This document shows, one piece after another, positions 38,397 through 49,456 of a stretch of DNA of 64,000 nucleotides (position 1 is its first letter; each line of letters opens with the position of its first letter). A program made the translations under genes and the position numbers. Under the pieces are notes generated by a model. That model made no database searches, had not been told where the DNA came from, and was given only the letters and a program-made list of their open reading frames with translations. This DNA comes from Pectobacterium sp. CFBP8739 (GTDB lineage: Bacteria > Pseudomonadota > Gammaproteobacteria > Enterobacterales > Enterobacteriaceae): contig NZ_JACDRR010000005.1 of assembly GCF_013449375.1 (NCBI RefSeq), forward strand, positions 456,156 to 520,155, written 5' to 3'.

Positions 38397-40170
38397 CCTG
38401 AGCCGCTTTCCCTTTTACGACAACCGCAATGGCAAGCTCTTCCAGTGAAGCTGGGTTGGCGAAACTTGGCGCCTCCGTCATCAGGCACGCTGCTGCCGTT
38501 GTTTTCGGGAAGGCGATAACATCACGAATGTTATCGGTGCCCGTCAGCAACATCACTAGGCGGTCAAGACCAAACGCCAGACCGGCATGCGGCGGCGTAC
38601 CATATTTCAGCGCGTCCAGCAGGAAGCCAAATTTCTCACGCTGCTCTTGCTCGGTAATACCCAGAATGCTGAACACGGTTTGCTGCATGTCACCGTTGTG
38701 AATACGCACGGAACCACCGCCCACTTCATAACCGTTAATCACCATGTCATAGGCGTTGGCGATCGCCGAAACGGGGTTGGCGGCCAATTCAGAAGGCAGC
38801 ATGTCACGCGGTGCAGTAAACGGATGGTGCATCGCAGCCAACCCGCCTTCACCATCTTCCTCAAACATTGGGAAATCGACAACCCACAGCGGTTCCCAAC
38901 TATTCTCCTTCGTCAGGTTCAGATCGCGGCCCAGCTTGAGACGCAGCGCACCCAGCGCATCGGTCACCACTTTCGCGCTGTCTGCACCAAAGAATAAGAT
39001 GTCACCATCTTGTGCCGCTGTACGATCCAACAGCGCAGACAGCATGTCTTCATTCAGGAATTTCGCGACAGGGCTTTGAACGCCTTCCAACCCCTTGGCG
39101 CGCTCGTTGACCTTAATGTAAGCCAAGCCTTTCGCACCATAGATTTCAATAAACTTACCGTATTCATCAATCTGTTTACGGCTCAGCTGCGCGCCGCCTG
39201 GTACACGGATCGCGGTAACACGGCCTTTGGCATCATTTGCTGGGCCGGAGAACACTTTAAAGTCGATGTCTTTCACCAGATCGGCAACGTCAACCAGCTC
39301 AAGCGGGTTACGCAGATCGGGTTTGTCGGAACCGAAACGGCGCATCGCTTCTGCGAACGTCATGATCGGGAAATCACCCAGATCAACGCCTTTCACGTCC
39401 AACCACAGTTCACGCACCAGTTTCTCCATCACTTCACGCACCTGCGGCGCGGTCATGAAAGAGGTTTCCACATCAATCTGGGTGAACTCTGGCTGTCTGT
39501 CAGCACGCAAGTCTTCGTCGCGGAAGCATTTAACGATCTGATAGTAACGATCAAAACCGGACATCATCAGCAATTGTTTAAACAGTTGTGGAGACTGCGG
39601 CAGCGCATAAAACTTGCCTTTATGTACACGGCTTGGCACCAGATAGTCGCGCGCGCCTTCCGGTGTAGCTTTCGTCAGCATCGGCGTTTCGATATCCAGA
39701 AAACCGTGCTCATCCATAAACCGGCGAACAAAACTGGTGATGCGTGCACGCGTTTTCAGGCGCTGGGCCATTTCAGGACGGCGCAAATCCAGATAACGGT
39801 ATTTGAGACGAGCTTCTTCGGTGTTGGTTTGGTTGGAATCCAACGGCAGCGCTTCTGAGCGGTTAACAATAGTCAGTGCGCTGGCAAAAATTTCGACTTC
39901 ACCCGTCGCCATATCTTTGTTGATTTGGCTTTCTGGACGGGCGCGCACTACACCGGTAAGTTGGATGCAGAACTCGTTACGCAACTCGGATGCCAGTTTA
40001 AATGCGTCCTGACGATCTGGGTCAAAAAATACCTGAACCAGCCCTTCGCGGTCACGCATATCAATAAAAATCAAACCACCCAGATCGCGGCGGCGGTTAA
40101 CCCAACCGCACAATGTCACTTCCTGGCCCACATGGGACGAATTCAACTGCCCGCAATAATTAGTACGCAT
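38374..40170 (-). CDS. aspS: Aspartyl-tRNA synthetase
   Basis: A class IIb synthetase that charges tRNA-Asp. The product has 598 residues from the ATG at 40170 ('[20 protein letters not shown]' in part), a few more than the 590 of E. coli; a GTG lies one codon earlier. The N-terminal OB fold binds the anticodon. Class II motifs are visible: '[20 protein letters not shown]' for motif 1, '[20 protein letters not shown]' for motif 2, and '[15 protein letters not shown]' for motif 3. The C-terminal end is charged and slightly extended. nudB follows with overlap. Confidence 0.98.
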   Translation of the reverse strand: MRTNYCGQLNSSHVGQEVTLCGWVNRRRDLGGLIFIDMRDREGLVQVFFDPDRQDAFKLASELRNEFCIQLTGVVRARPESQINKDMATGEVEIFASALTIVNRSEALPLDSNQTNTEEARLKYRYLDLRRPEMAQRLKTRARITSFVRRFMDEHGFLDIETPMLTKATPEGARDYLVPSRVHKGKFYALPQSPQLFKQLLMMSGFDRYYQIVKCFRDEDLRADRQPEFTQIDVETSFMTAPQVREVMEKLVRELWLDVKGVDLGDFPIMTFAEAMRRFGSDKPDLRNPLELVDVADLVKDIDFKVFSGPANDAKGRVTAIRVPGGAQLSRKQIDEYGKFIEIYGAKGLAYIKVNERAKGLEGVQSPVAKFLNEDMLSALLDRTAAQDGDILFFGADSAKVVTDALGALRLKLGRDLNLTKENSWEPLWVVDFPMFEEDGEGGLAAMHHPFTAPRDMLPSELAANPVSAIANAYDMVINGYEVGGGSVRIHNGDMQQTVFSILGITEQEQREKFGFLLDALKYGTPPHAGLAFGLDRLVMLLTGTDNIRDVIAFPKTTAAACLMTEAPSFANPASLEELAIAVVVKGKAAQDGKSENE

Positions 40171-40643
40171 CACGATGTCCTTTTACTCATCCGCCAGCTC
40201 ACACGTTTTCACGATGGACTACTTTTCACGGTAGGTCACAGCGCCAAAACAGTGGCATTTTCGCTGCACGGCATGGTTTTTCTGGATTACTGTCCGGTGA
40301 AAAAAGGCGGATATTATAAAGGATATTCGCCCGAACGATAAGCATGAAGGTAACGCTCTGCGACGCTCCCGCCTACTCTTTTTACGAAATTTCCTTTCCG
40401 GTTAACGGAATGTTCACTAATCGGCATAGAGTTGTTGCAAAACTGAACACCAGAGAAAGCCTAAACCATCAACCCAAAGACGCAGAACTCATCAATACGT
40501 CTCGCGTGAGGATTTAGGGAAACCGACCTTCCTTTTTAATAAAACCTGCTAAAATTACCGAATACTTGCTGATTTTTATAAAAATTTTAATAAAAACGCT
40601 TTCCACTACTGGCAAATGCGTATGGTTTACATGGAGAACAGCT
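40171..40643. other. Intergenic region between divergent aspS and the EAL-HDOD gene
   Basis: 473 bases without a gene. A TTCCG / CGGAA hairpin near 40396-40410 is the only structure seen. The segment around 40430-40452 (GTTGTTGCAAAACTGAACA) has an insertion-sequence-end flavour but no partner. Confidence 0.4.
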
Positions 40644-41864
40644 ATGTATTCATTTGTTGCCCGTCAACCCATTTTAAATAACCATCTTCAAACGGTTGCC
40701 TATGAGCTCCTTTTTCGCATGGACATCACCAATAAATTTCCTGATGTCACCCCTGAATTTGCGACCGCACAGCTTATTTCCGATCAGTTTTTAACCAATC
40801 CGTTGACAAAATCCGTGGTTGAAGATCAGCCTTACTACATTAATTTTCCCCATCAGTTGCTGATCAGTGGTCAGGCAGAAATCCTGCCACAGGAAAAGGT
40901 CGTTATCGAAATTCTTGAAAATTCGCCCCCCAACAACGATCTCTTGGTCGCCGTAAAAAAGCTAAAAAGAAAAGGCTTCAGATTTGCACTGGATGATTTC
41001 TCGATGAATTCAGCATGGGATCGTTTTTTACCTTATATTGATGTCATCAAATTCGATTTAACTTTGTCGACGTTTAATGATATTGAAAATTTCATTCACA
41101 GAACCACACAGCATAAATTAGCGTATCTGGCTGAAAAAGTAGAAACACATGAGCAATACTTGCAGAGCAAAAAAATCGGTATTTCTCTTTTCCAAGGGTA
41201 TTTCTTCAGTCACCCTGAAATGATTAGATCGAAGAAACTCATTAATAATTCTAACAACACCATCAGGCTGCTAAGAGAAGTCAATAAACCGGAGATCAAC
41301 TATGCCACGATCGAGGAATTGGTGTGTGCCGATTTGTCGCTTTATTATAAATTGATGCGCCATATTACCAATATCAAATACAACACCCGTTTTGGCATTA
41401 CCGCAACTTCAATGTCGTTCCGCTCTATGGTGATGTTACTTGGGCAACGGGAACTTAAACGTTTTGTTTCCTTAATCAGCATAGCCAACAGTAATGACAA
41501 TAAGCCCGACGAGCTTTATCGAACCAGTTTAATTCGCGCCAGATTCTTTGAATTATTATATGCCTCTTTTAATGTAAATGAGGACACCACCGAGGCATTC
41601 TTGTGCGGGTTATTGTCGCTGCTCGATGCCGTATTAGATTTACCAATGCCTCTACTGCTTTCACAAATCGCGCTATCGGAAAAAATTAACCAGAGTTTAT
41701 TGGAGCATACTGGTGAATTCGCACTTTACCTGAGGGTAATAGCTAAATATGAACAGCAAGAATGGGAAGCACTTAGACCGCTTTTAACGCAATTAGGTCT
41801 TGATGAAAAAGGCTTCTTTACCTTAATCATGGAAGCAACACAGTGGGCGGACGAGATTTTATAA
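40644..41864 (+). CDS. EAL-HDOD signalling protein (YuxH-like)
   Basis: The product has 406 residues from the ATG at 40644, which has a GGAG ribosome binding site; the frame is open 26 codons upstream. The N-terminal EAL-like domain covers about residues 1-200 and a C-terminal HDOD domain covers about 205-395. The EAL signature reads 'YELLFR', so the Ala is replaced. Several other phosphodiesterase motifs remain: 'VIEILEN', 'FALDDFS', 'IKFDLT' and 'EKVETHEQY'. It could hydrolyse or only sense cyclic di-GMP. The HDOD part contains 'SLYYKLMRHITN'. It is a single gene with no E. coli counterpart at this place. Confidence 0.87.
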   Translation: MYSFVARQPILNNHLQTVAYELLFRMDITNKFPDVTPEFATAQLISDQFLTNPLTKSVVEDQPYYINFPHQLLISGQAEILPQEKVVIEILENSPPNNDLLVAVKKLKRKGFRFALDDFSMNSAWDRFLPYIDVIKFDLTLSTFNDIENFIHRTTQHKLAYLAEKVETHEQYLQSKKIGISLFQGYFFSHPEMIRSKKLINNSNNTIRLLREVNKPEINYATIEELVCADLSLYYKLMRHITNIKYNTRFGITATSMSFRSMVMLLGQRELKRFVSLISIANSNDNKPDELYRTSLIRARFFELLYASFNVNEDTTEAFLCGLLSLLDAVLDLPMPLLLSQIALSEKINQSLLEHTGEFALYLRVIAKYEQQEWEALRPLLTQLGLDEKGFFTLIMEATQWADEIL

Positions 41865-41952
41865 ACGATTTCTCTCGGTTCACTCGCGCTGCCATGACAA
41901 TTACGCGATAATCACCGTCATCCTGCTTGAGATTCAATGACATGATGGTGCG

Positions 41953-42768
41953 ATGATGTACATCGGATTACCGCAATGACAGCATCCCGCTTGGAGTCGG
42001 CTGGGGTTAAACGATCTTGCCGACTACAGCCGCTACTTTACCTGCGTTGAAGGTAATACAACCTTTTATGCACTGCCTTCACGCGAAGTCGTCGAGCGCT
42101 GGCGTGATATGACGAATGACAATTTCCGCTTTTGCTTCAAATTTCCTTCAACGATCAGCCATAAAGCCGCCTTGCAGAGCTGTGACAGCGACGTCGGCCT
42201 TTTTTATCAATGTCTTGAACCGATTGAACACCGCATCGGGCAGCTCTGGCTACAGCTCCCTGCCGCCTTCGGTCCCGCGCAGCTACCTGTTCTGTGGCGT
42301 TTTCTTGATGCCTTACCGCAGGGGTTTAGCTACGGCGTGGAAGTGCGCCATCCGCTGTTTTTTGCCAAAGGCGATGAAGAGCGCGCACTGAATCAGGGGC
42401 TACAGCAGCGCGACATTAACCGTGTGATTCTCGATAGCCGCCCGGTTCATCACGCCGCGCCAGACAGTGCAGCCATGCGTGAAGCACAACGTAAGAAACC
42501 TCGCGTGCCGGTACACGCTGTGCTCACCGCTACACAGCCGTTGATCCGCTTTATCGGTAGTGAAACGCAGGAAGAAAATCTTCGCTGGTTCGAATCATGG
42601 CGTAACAAGCTGCCGCAGTGGCGCGAGGCCAATCCCTTCTTCTTCATTCACACACCGGATATTGGTGATGCCCCGCCGCTGGCGCAGCGGCTTTGGCCTC
42701 TGCTTGCCGAGATCGACCCGGCCTTGCCGCCCCAGCCGGATTGGCCACAGCAGGCGACGCTCTTTTGA
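41953..42768 (+). pseudogene. yecE: yecE (DUF72) with a premature in-frame stop
   Basis: The frame from ATG 41953/41956 reads MMYIGLPQ, then TGA (41977-41979), then continues open and fully homologous to E. coli YecE to 42768, ending 'PQQATLF'-like. E. coli YecE has 'IYIGLPQWSHPKW', so the TGA stands where TGG (Trp) is expected: a single G-to-A change. The residues after the stop ('QHPAWSRLGLNDLADYSRYF' in part) are clearly part of the same protein. The next ATG, at 42109, would omit about 50 residues of the TIM-barrel-like fold. DUF72 proteins are of unknown function. A base-calling error is possible; otherwise the gene is broken. Confidence 0.75.
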
Positions 42769-42922
42769 ACCATCAGCCTGGCAGGGTGCTAGCCCGTTTG
42801 GTTATAAACCATTTGGCAACGCAACGTATTTCCGCTAAAAAAATCGACCTTTACAGGCGACAGTTGCGTGAGGTAAAGCTATTATTCTGCAAGCCGTTTT
42901 CGGTTAGGTTACGGAGTAAAAC

Positions 42923-43318
42923 ATGGTAAGTGCGCTCTATATCGTGCTTGGCGCAATCTTGTTGATAAAGCTGTCGATTGATGTTGTGAAACTCAGAATG
43001 CAGTATCGCGTGGCTTATGGCGACGGCGGATTTTATGAATTGCAAACCGCAATCCGAGTGCATGGCAATGCGGTGGAATATATCCCGATTGCGGCGATCC
43101 TGCTGGTGCTGATGGAAATGAACGGCGCCCTTGTCATCATGATCCATTTTTGCGGTATTTTATTGATTATCGGACGTTTAGTTCACTACTACGGCCTGCG
43201 GCACCGTGAATTTCGCTGGCGGCGCTCAGGTATGGCGGCAACCTATGCCTCGCTCATCCTGATGATCGCAGCAAACCTCTATTACCTCCCCTGGGATCTG
43301 GTTTTCTCGCTATATTGA
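42923..43318 (+). CDS. yecN: MAPEG-family inner-membrane protein YecN
   Basis: The product has 131 residues with four hydrophobic segments. 'MQYRVAYGDGGFYELQTAIRVHGN' (in part) followed by 'AVEYIPIAAILLVLMEMNG' is the MAPEG glutathione-binding type signature. E. coli YecN is the same length. The substrate is unknown. The order yecE-yecN-cmoA is conserved. Confidence 0.93.
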   Translation: MVSALYIVLGAILLIKLSIDVVKLRMQYRVAYGDGGFYELQTAIRVHGNAVEYIPIAAILLVLMEMNGALVIMIHFCGILLIIGRLVHYYGLRHREFRWRRSGMAATYASLILMIAANLYYLPWDLVFSLY

Positions 43319-43446
43319 TAGTGTAAACAAGAACGACAGCAGCCTCTCTCGGTCGCACAGACAGTATGCGTCCGAGAATCAAAAACCTCGTCCACACCCT
43401 ACGTCTACACAATGTGAAAGGTGAAGGCCGCGGTGTATTCTGCTAG

Positions 43447-45218
<1,772 letters not shown>

Positions 45219-45233
45219 ATTACTGCGCTCGAC

Positions 45234-45261
45234 AAAAAAAGCCCCAGCAACACGCTGGGGC
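45234..45261 (-). terminator. Terminator of the cutC transcript
   Basis: GCCCCAGC / GCTGGGGC forms an 8-bp stem followed by seven Us on the minus strand, 113 bases after the cutC stop. The long 3' UTR is where E. coli encodes the sRNA MicL. Confidence 0.85.
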
Positions 45262-45374
45262 CTGGTACTTGCCATGCAAACCGAAGGGTATGCTGCGCGG
45301 CAAAATTGAAGAATGCTGATGTGGTGTTTAGAACAACGCTGTCTCTCTATCACCACGCCATTAAATGCCTGACG

Positions 45375-46133
45375 TCATGATACATACTGCATTTCACGAT
45401 CCGTGCTAACCGCTCGTTTCATTGCTGCTACCACATCGCCATCCACGCAATACTGGCTAAATTCGTCGAATTCTGTATCAGAACACATCGACACACCGAT
45501 TTTTCGGTAGCGCATCGGAGAGGGTGCCCACTGACCGGCAGAACTGTGCAGTTCCCGGATACCGGCCTGCTGAAATTTGTGCACGTTAGTCAACCGCACG
45601 CCGGAACCCGCCATAATAATTGGACCGCGACTGGCCTGTGTTAGTTCACGTAATAACCGCAGCCCATTTTCCGCCGTCTGCTGCTGCCCAGAGGTCAATA
45701 TGCGCGATACGCCAAGCTCGGTGAGCTGTTCCAGCGCAATATAAGGATTCAGGCACATATCGAACGCGCGATGAAAAGTCACCGCCATTCCCTGGGCCAC
45801 CGCCATGATTTCGCGCATTTTGGGCAAATCAATGTGCCCTTCCTCATTCAGCACGCCGACGACGACGCCGGGAAACCCCATCTCGCGAATCTGCTCAATA
45901 TCGTATTTGATGGCAGCCAGTTCCGTCGCGCTGTAGCAAAAATCGCCGCCTCTCGGGCGCACAATCGGGTGAACAGGAATCGTAACCTTTTCACGAGCAC
46001 CACGCAGCACACCATAGGATGGTGTTAATCCGCCTTCTCGCTGTCCGGCACAGAGTTCAATCCTGTCAGCCCCAGACTGTGCTGCTGTTATGGCACAATC
46101 AAGGCTATAACAGCATACTTCCAGTTTCGTCAT
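45375..46133 (-). CDS. cutC: CutC family protein
   Basis: The product has 252 residues and is conserved from '[28 protein letters not shown]' (in part) onward, including '[15 protein letters not shown]', '[13 protein letters not shown]' and 'VTFHRAFDM'. The fold is a TIM barrel. It was named for copper homeostasis, but in E. coli the copper phenotype was traced to loss of the sRNA MicL in the cutC 3' region, so a role in copper is doubtful. GGAG precedes the ATG. Confidence 0.95.
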   Translation of the reverse strand: MTKLEVCCYSLDCAITAAQSGADRIELCAGQREGGLTPSYGVLRGAREKVTIPVHPIVRPRGGDFCYSATELAAIKYDIEQIREMGFPGVVVGVLNEEGHIDLPKMREIMAVAQGMAVTFHRAFDMCLNPYIALEQLTELGVSRILTSGQQQTAENGLRLLRELTQASRGPIIMAGSGVRLTNVHKFQQAGIRELHSSAGQWAPSPMRYRKIGVSMCSDTEFDEFSQYCVDGDVVAAMKRAVSTDREMQYVS

Positions 46134-46329
46134 CGCGGCTCCTTCATGTAAACACCCAGACTACTTTTCTTAATTAGTGAAAAATCGGCGAATCATCAGA
46201 CCGAGTAAAGTCATAACTATGGCATTCACATTCATATCGTGAGGAGACAGGGGTCACAATGAACGTGATAGAGTGCCGAAATAAACATGACATAACCCAC
46301 AGTTTTATTAATCTGTTCCACAGCAAAAG

Positions 46330-46361
46330 AAAATGGCATGAATAATGTGACATGCCATTTT
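46330..46361. terminator. Terminator of yecM
   Basis: AAAATGGCATG / CATGCCATTTT forms an 11-bp stem with a 10-base loop. On the minus strand TTTTCTTTT follows, so it ends the yecM transcript. Confidence 0.75.
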
Positions 46362-46417
46362 ACCTTTCCGACAATGTTATCTTTCTGATTACGCTACGTA
46401 CGAGCCATACATTATTT

Positions 46418-46990
46418 TTATAGCGTCAACATTTCGCTTGCGACAACATCCCGTATATCAAATGGATGGAATTTTATTGTCACTTTCCCGTCGGTTACCG
46501 CCAGCGTAGGATTAGGCATTCGCTCTTTTTCGCCTTGCGGAGAACTGAATTTAAGCTTGATGCCCGGCGTACGCAGCGCATCGTCAGACAAGCAGGCTAG
46601 CGCACGCTGATGCAGCGTTTCTGCCTCTCCCGGCAGCACCAGCTCTACATGTTCCCACCCTTCATGCGGATAATGCTTTTTCCCCGGCCACGGTAGCTCG
46701 ATACAGGTAATCTGCCAAGGACCGACCGTGATGGCATTGTCCAGAATAAACAAGCAGATTGTACGGCCATTGATTTGGTTTTCAGACAGCAGACGGCCAG
46801 ACTTTAGCAGCGCCGCTTTCCAGGATTCAGCCGTCGTATTCTGATGGCAGCGCAGCGAAATATGGTCCGCCTGAAATGCGCCTAAATCCAACTGTAGCAC
46901 ATCGGCCAATTCCTGTAGCGCTTGCTCAAATCGCGCTAAATCCGTTATCAAATCATCGGGTAACATATCGGGTAACACTCCTCGCAGCAT
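46418..46990 (-). CDS. yecM: YecM family protein (VOC-like fold)
   Basis: The product has 190 residues and matches E. coli YecM: 'ADHISLRCHQNTTAESW', 'LLSENQINGRTICLF', 'CIELPWPGKKHYPHEGWEHV' and 'NPTLAVTDGKVTIKFHP'. The family has a vicinal-oxygen-chelate-like fold with a possible metal site formed by His and Glu residues in these blocks. The reaction is unknown. The start is uncertain between the ATG at 46990 and the ATG at 46966, the latter with GAGGAG somewhat far upstream. Confidence 0.9.
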   Translation of the reverse strand: MLRGVLPDMLPDDLITDLARFEQALQELADVLQLDLGAFQADHISLRCHQNTTAESWKAALLKSGRLLSENQINGRTICLFILDNAITVGPWQITCIELPWPGKKHYPHEGWEHVELVLPGEAETLHQRALACLSDDALRTPGIKLKFSSPQGEKERMPNPTLAVTDGKVTIKFHPFDIRDVVASEMLTL

Positions 46991-47288
46991 CTCACATTAT
47001 CAATCATCATTTGCACTGTGAGAATATCATACCCGTGGCACATCCTAATTAAATTCTATTTTTATTCATGTACATTTATTTACACCTTCATTACGTAAAA
47101 CGCATTAAATGCAAAGAAAAGGTAAGCATGGCGTTTGATTAATAAACGTAAATGTTTTTTATCTGATGTAATCTGCGATACTTCTCGCAATCTATTCTGG
47201 GAGGAATCTTAAATAATAACCTCCCCATTGAACGCCCCAAAAAAAACATATAAATTAAGGAAACAAATAATAACGCAGAGATATCATC
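46991..47288. other. AT-rich intergenic region between yecM and the small membrane ORF
   Basis: Divergent promoter region. A GGGAGG / CCTCCC inverted repeat with a 15-base AT-rich loop lies near 47201-47227. I see no gene. Confidence 0.4.
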
Positions 47289-47408
47289 ATGGTTTTACTC
47301 ATTATATCCGTCGCGCTTATCGCTATTGCGGCATACGCTATTTTTCGTCATTTTAAAACCAGAGACTCACATAAAATTGGTGCAAATAATCGGTCAAGAA
47401 AGCGTTAA
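47289..47408 (+). CDS. Small single-pass membrane protein, 39 residues
   Basis: The ORF reads 'MVLLIISVALIAIAAYAIF' then a basic tail ending 'NNRSRKR'. The first 19 residues form one transmembrane helix, and the Arg/Lys-rich tail predicts a cytoplasmic C-terminus. The AGAGA about eight bases upstream is a modest ribosome binding site. A terminator at 47504-47524 in the same direction suggests it has its own transcript ahead of argS. I know no homologue by name. Confidence 0.5.
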   Translation: MVLLIISVALIAIAAYAIFRHFKTRDSHKIGANNRSRKR

Positions 47409-47503
47409 GATCGTGATTTTTATTTATTCTACCTAAAATCACATTCTCTTTTTGTCGTGTTCTCCTTATCTCTTTTTCTTCTATCATCGTTCCTTTTTCC
47501 TAT

Positions 47504-47524
47504 CCCGCCTGGCGGGTATTTTTT
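47504..47524 (+). terminator. Terminator upstream of argS
   Basis: CCCGCCTGGCGGG followed by TATTTTTT is a compact hairpin with a good U-tract. It probably ends the transcript of the 39-residue ORF. Confidence 0.65.
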
Positions 47525-47616
47525 CGCCTGAACATCCCGTTGCCCCTCCCCGTCTGCTGACGAAGAAAGGCAAATATGGTATAAGCAAGGCTTAATTTTT
47601 TATTTAAGGTAAACCG

Positions 47617-49347
47617 GTGAATATTCAGGCTCTTCTCTCCGAAAAAGTCAGCCAGGCGTTAACCGCCGCGGGCGCGCCAGCAGACAGCGAAGCTCAGATT
47701 CGTCAGTCGGCAAAAGCACAGTTTGGTGATTATCAGGCCAATGGCGTCATGGCCGTGGCAAAAAAACTGGGCATGCCGCCGCGACAACTGGCCGAAAAAG
47801 TCGTCCAGCTTTTGGCGCTGGAGGGCATTGCGGAAAAAACAGAAATCGCAGGCCCAGGATTTATTAATATTTTTCTCGATAAGCAGTGGGTTGCGAGCCA
47901 GGTTGAGAACGCTCTGAATGCACCAAAACTGGGTTTAACCCCCGTTGAACCTCAAACGATCGTGATTGACTACTCTGCCCCTAACGTCGCGAAAGAAATG
48001 CACGTCGGCCACCTGCGTTCGACCATCATTGGTGACGCCGCGGCCCGTACGCTGGAGTTTCTGGGTCACAATGTCATTCGTGCCAACCACGTTGGTGACT
48101 GGGGTACGCAGTTCGGCATGCTGATTGCCTACCTTGAAAAAATGCAAAACGAAAACGCCAGCGAGATGGATTTGTCCGATCTTGAAGCGTTCTATCGTGA
48201 AGCGAAGAAACACTACGATGAAGACGCCGATTTCGCCGAACGCGCACGCGCTTACGTGGTGAAATTGCAGGGTGGCGATGAGTATTGCCGCCAGATGTGG
48301 CGCAAGCTCGTCGATATCACTATGACGCAAAACCAGATCAACTATGAACGCCTCAATGTCACGCTAACCAAGCAGGATGTGATGGGTGAAAGCCTGTATA
48401 ACAGCATGCTTCCGGGTATCGTGGCCGATCTGAAGGCAAAAGGTCTGGCGGTAGAAAGTGAAGGTGCTACGGTGGTTTTCCTTGATGAATATAAAAACAA
48501 GGAAGGTGAACCGATGGGCGTCATCATCCAGAAAAAGGATGGCGGCTACCTCTACACCACAACGGATATTGCCTGCGCCAAATACCGTTATGAAACCCTG
48601 AACGCCGATCGCGTGCTTTACTACATCGATTCCCGCCAGCATCAACACCTGATGCAGGCTTGGACCATCGTGCGGAAAGCGGGCTATGTGCCTGATTCCG
48701 TCAGTCTGGAACACCATATGTTCGGCATGATGCTGGGCAAAGACGGTAAGCCATTCAAAACGCGAGCAGGCGGAACGATTAAACTGTCTGAGTTGTTAGA
48801 TGAAGCCTACGATCGTGCTCTGAAGCTCATCGCAGAGAAAAACCCACAGATGGAAAGCGATGAGTTAACCGCGCTGGCGCAAGTGGTGTCCATCGGCGCG
48901 ATCAAATACGCCGATCTGTCGAAAAGTCGTACCACGGATTATGTTTTCGATTGGGACAATATGCTGGCGTTTGAAGGCAACACTGCACCTTACATGCAAT
49001 ACGCTTACACCCGCGTCGCATCAATTTTCAAACGTGCGGGCATACAGGAAGACAGCTTAACGCAGCCGATTACGCTGAGCGATGAGCGCGAATTTGCCCT
49101 TGCCACGCGTCTGCTGCAATTCGAAGAAACCATCACCACCGTCGCCCGCGAAGGCACACCGCATGTGATGTGTAGCTACCTGTACGATCTGGCGGGTCTG
49201 TTCTCTGGTTTCTACGAGCACTGCCCGATTCTCAATGCCGACAGTGACGACGTGCGTCAAAGCCGTCTGAGACTGGCGCTGCTGACGGCGAAAACACTGA
49301 AGCAAGGTCTGGATACGCTGGGCATCGAAACCGTCGAGAAGATGTAA
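47617..49347 (+). CDS. argS: Arginyl-tRNA synthetase
   Basis: A class I synthetase that charges tRNA-Arg. The product has 576 residues with a GTG start preceded by TAAGGT. The HIGH-type motif is in '[20 protein letters not shown]'. The canonical KMSKS is degenerate, as in E. coli ArgRS ('[20 protein letters not shown]' region). The C-terminal anticodon-binding domain ends '[13 protein letters not shown]'. In E. coli flagellar genes lie nearby; here murJ follows directly in the convergent direction. Confidence 0.98.
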   Translation: MNIQALLSEKVSQALTAAGAPADSEAQIRQSAKAQFGDYQANGVMAVAKKLGMPPRQLAEKVVQLLALEGIAEKTEIAGPGFINIFLDKQWVASQVENALNAPKLGLTPVEPQTIVIDYSAPNVAKEMHVGHLRSTIIGDAAARTLEFLGHNVIRANHVGDWGTQFGMLIAYLEKMQNENASEMDLSDLEAFYREAKKHYDEDADFAERARAYVVKLQGGDEYCRQMWRKLVDITMTQNQINYERLNVTLTKQDVMGESLYNSMLPGIVADLKAKGLAVESEGATVVFLDEYKNKEGEPMGVIIQKKDGGYLYTTTDIACAKYRYETLNADRVLYYIDSRQHQHLMQAWTIVRKAGYVPDSVSLEHHMFGMMLGKDGKPFKTRAGGTIKLSELLDEAYDRALKLIAEKNPQMESDELTALAQVVSIGAIKYADLSKSRTTDYVFDWDNMLAFEGNTAPYMQYAYTRVASIFKRAGIQEDSLTQPITLSDEREFALATRLLQFEETITTVAREGTPHVMCSYLYDLAGLFSGFYEHCPILNADSDDVRQSRLRLALLTAKTLKQGLDTLGIETVEKM

Positions 49348-49385
49348 GTCTCCATCGACTGAAAACGTATTCATTAGAAACACAA

Positions 49386-49415
49386 ACGCCATTGGTGCTA
49401 CCACCAATGGCGTTT
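49386..49415. terminator. Terminator between argS and murJ
   Basis: AACGCCATTGGTG / CACCAATGGCGTT forms a 13-bp stem with a 4-base loop between the two convergent genes; Us follow on the plus strand and GTTT on the minus. Confidence 0.85.
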
Positions 49416-49456
49416 TGCGTTACAGGCAAAGACAGTCATTGTATTCAATAATATTG

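Noticed and set aside
39010..39858. A 282-codon plus-strand frame
   Set aside because: Antisense to aspS, a certain gene; no independent evidence.
40430..40452. Insertion-sequence-like end (GTTGTTGCAAAACTGAACA)
   Set aside because: No matching inverted end, target duplication or transposase remnant nearby; the resemblance is too short.
41953..42100. Selenocysteine insertion at the yecE TGA
   Set aside because: YecE homologues carry Trp at this position, not Cys or Sec, and no SECIS-like hairpin follows at the right distance. A simple nonsense change explains it.
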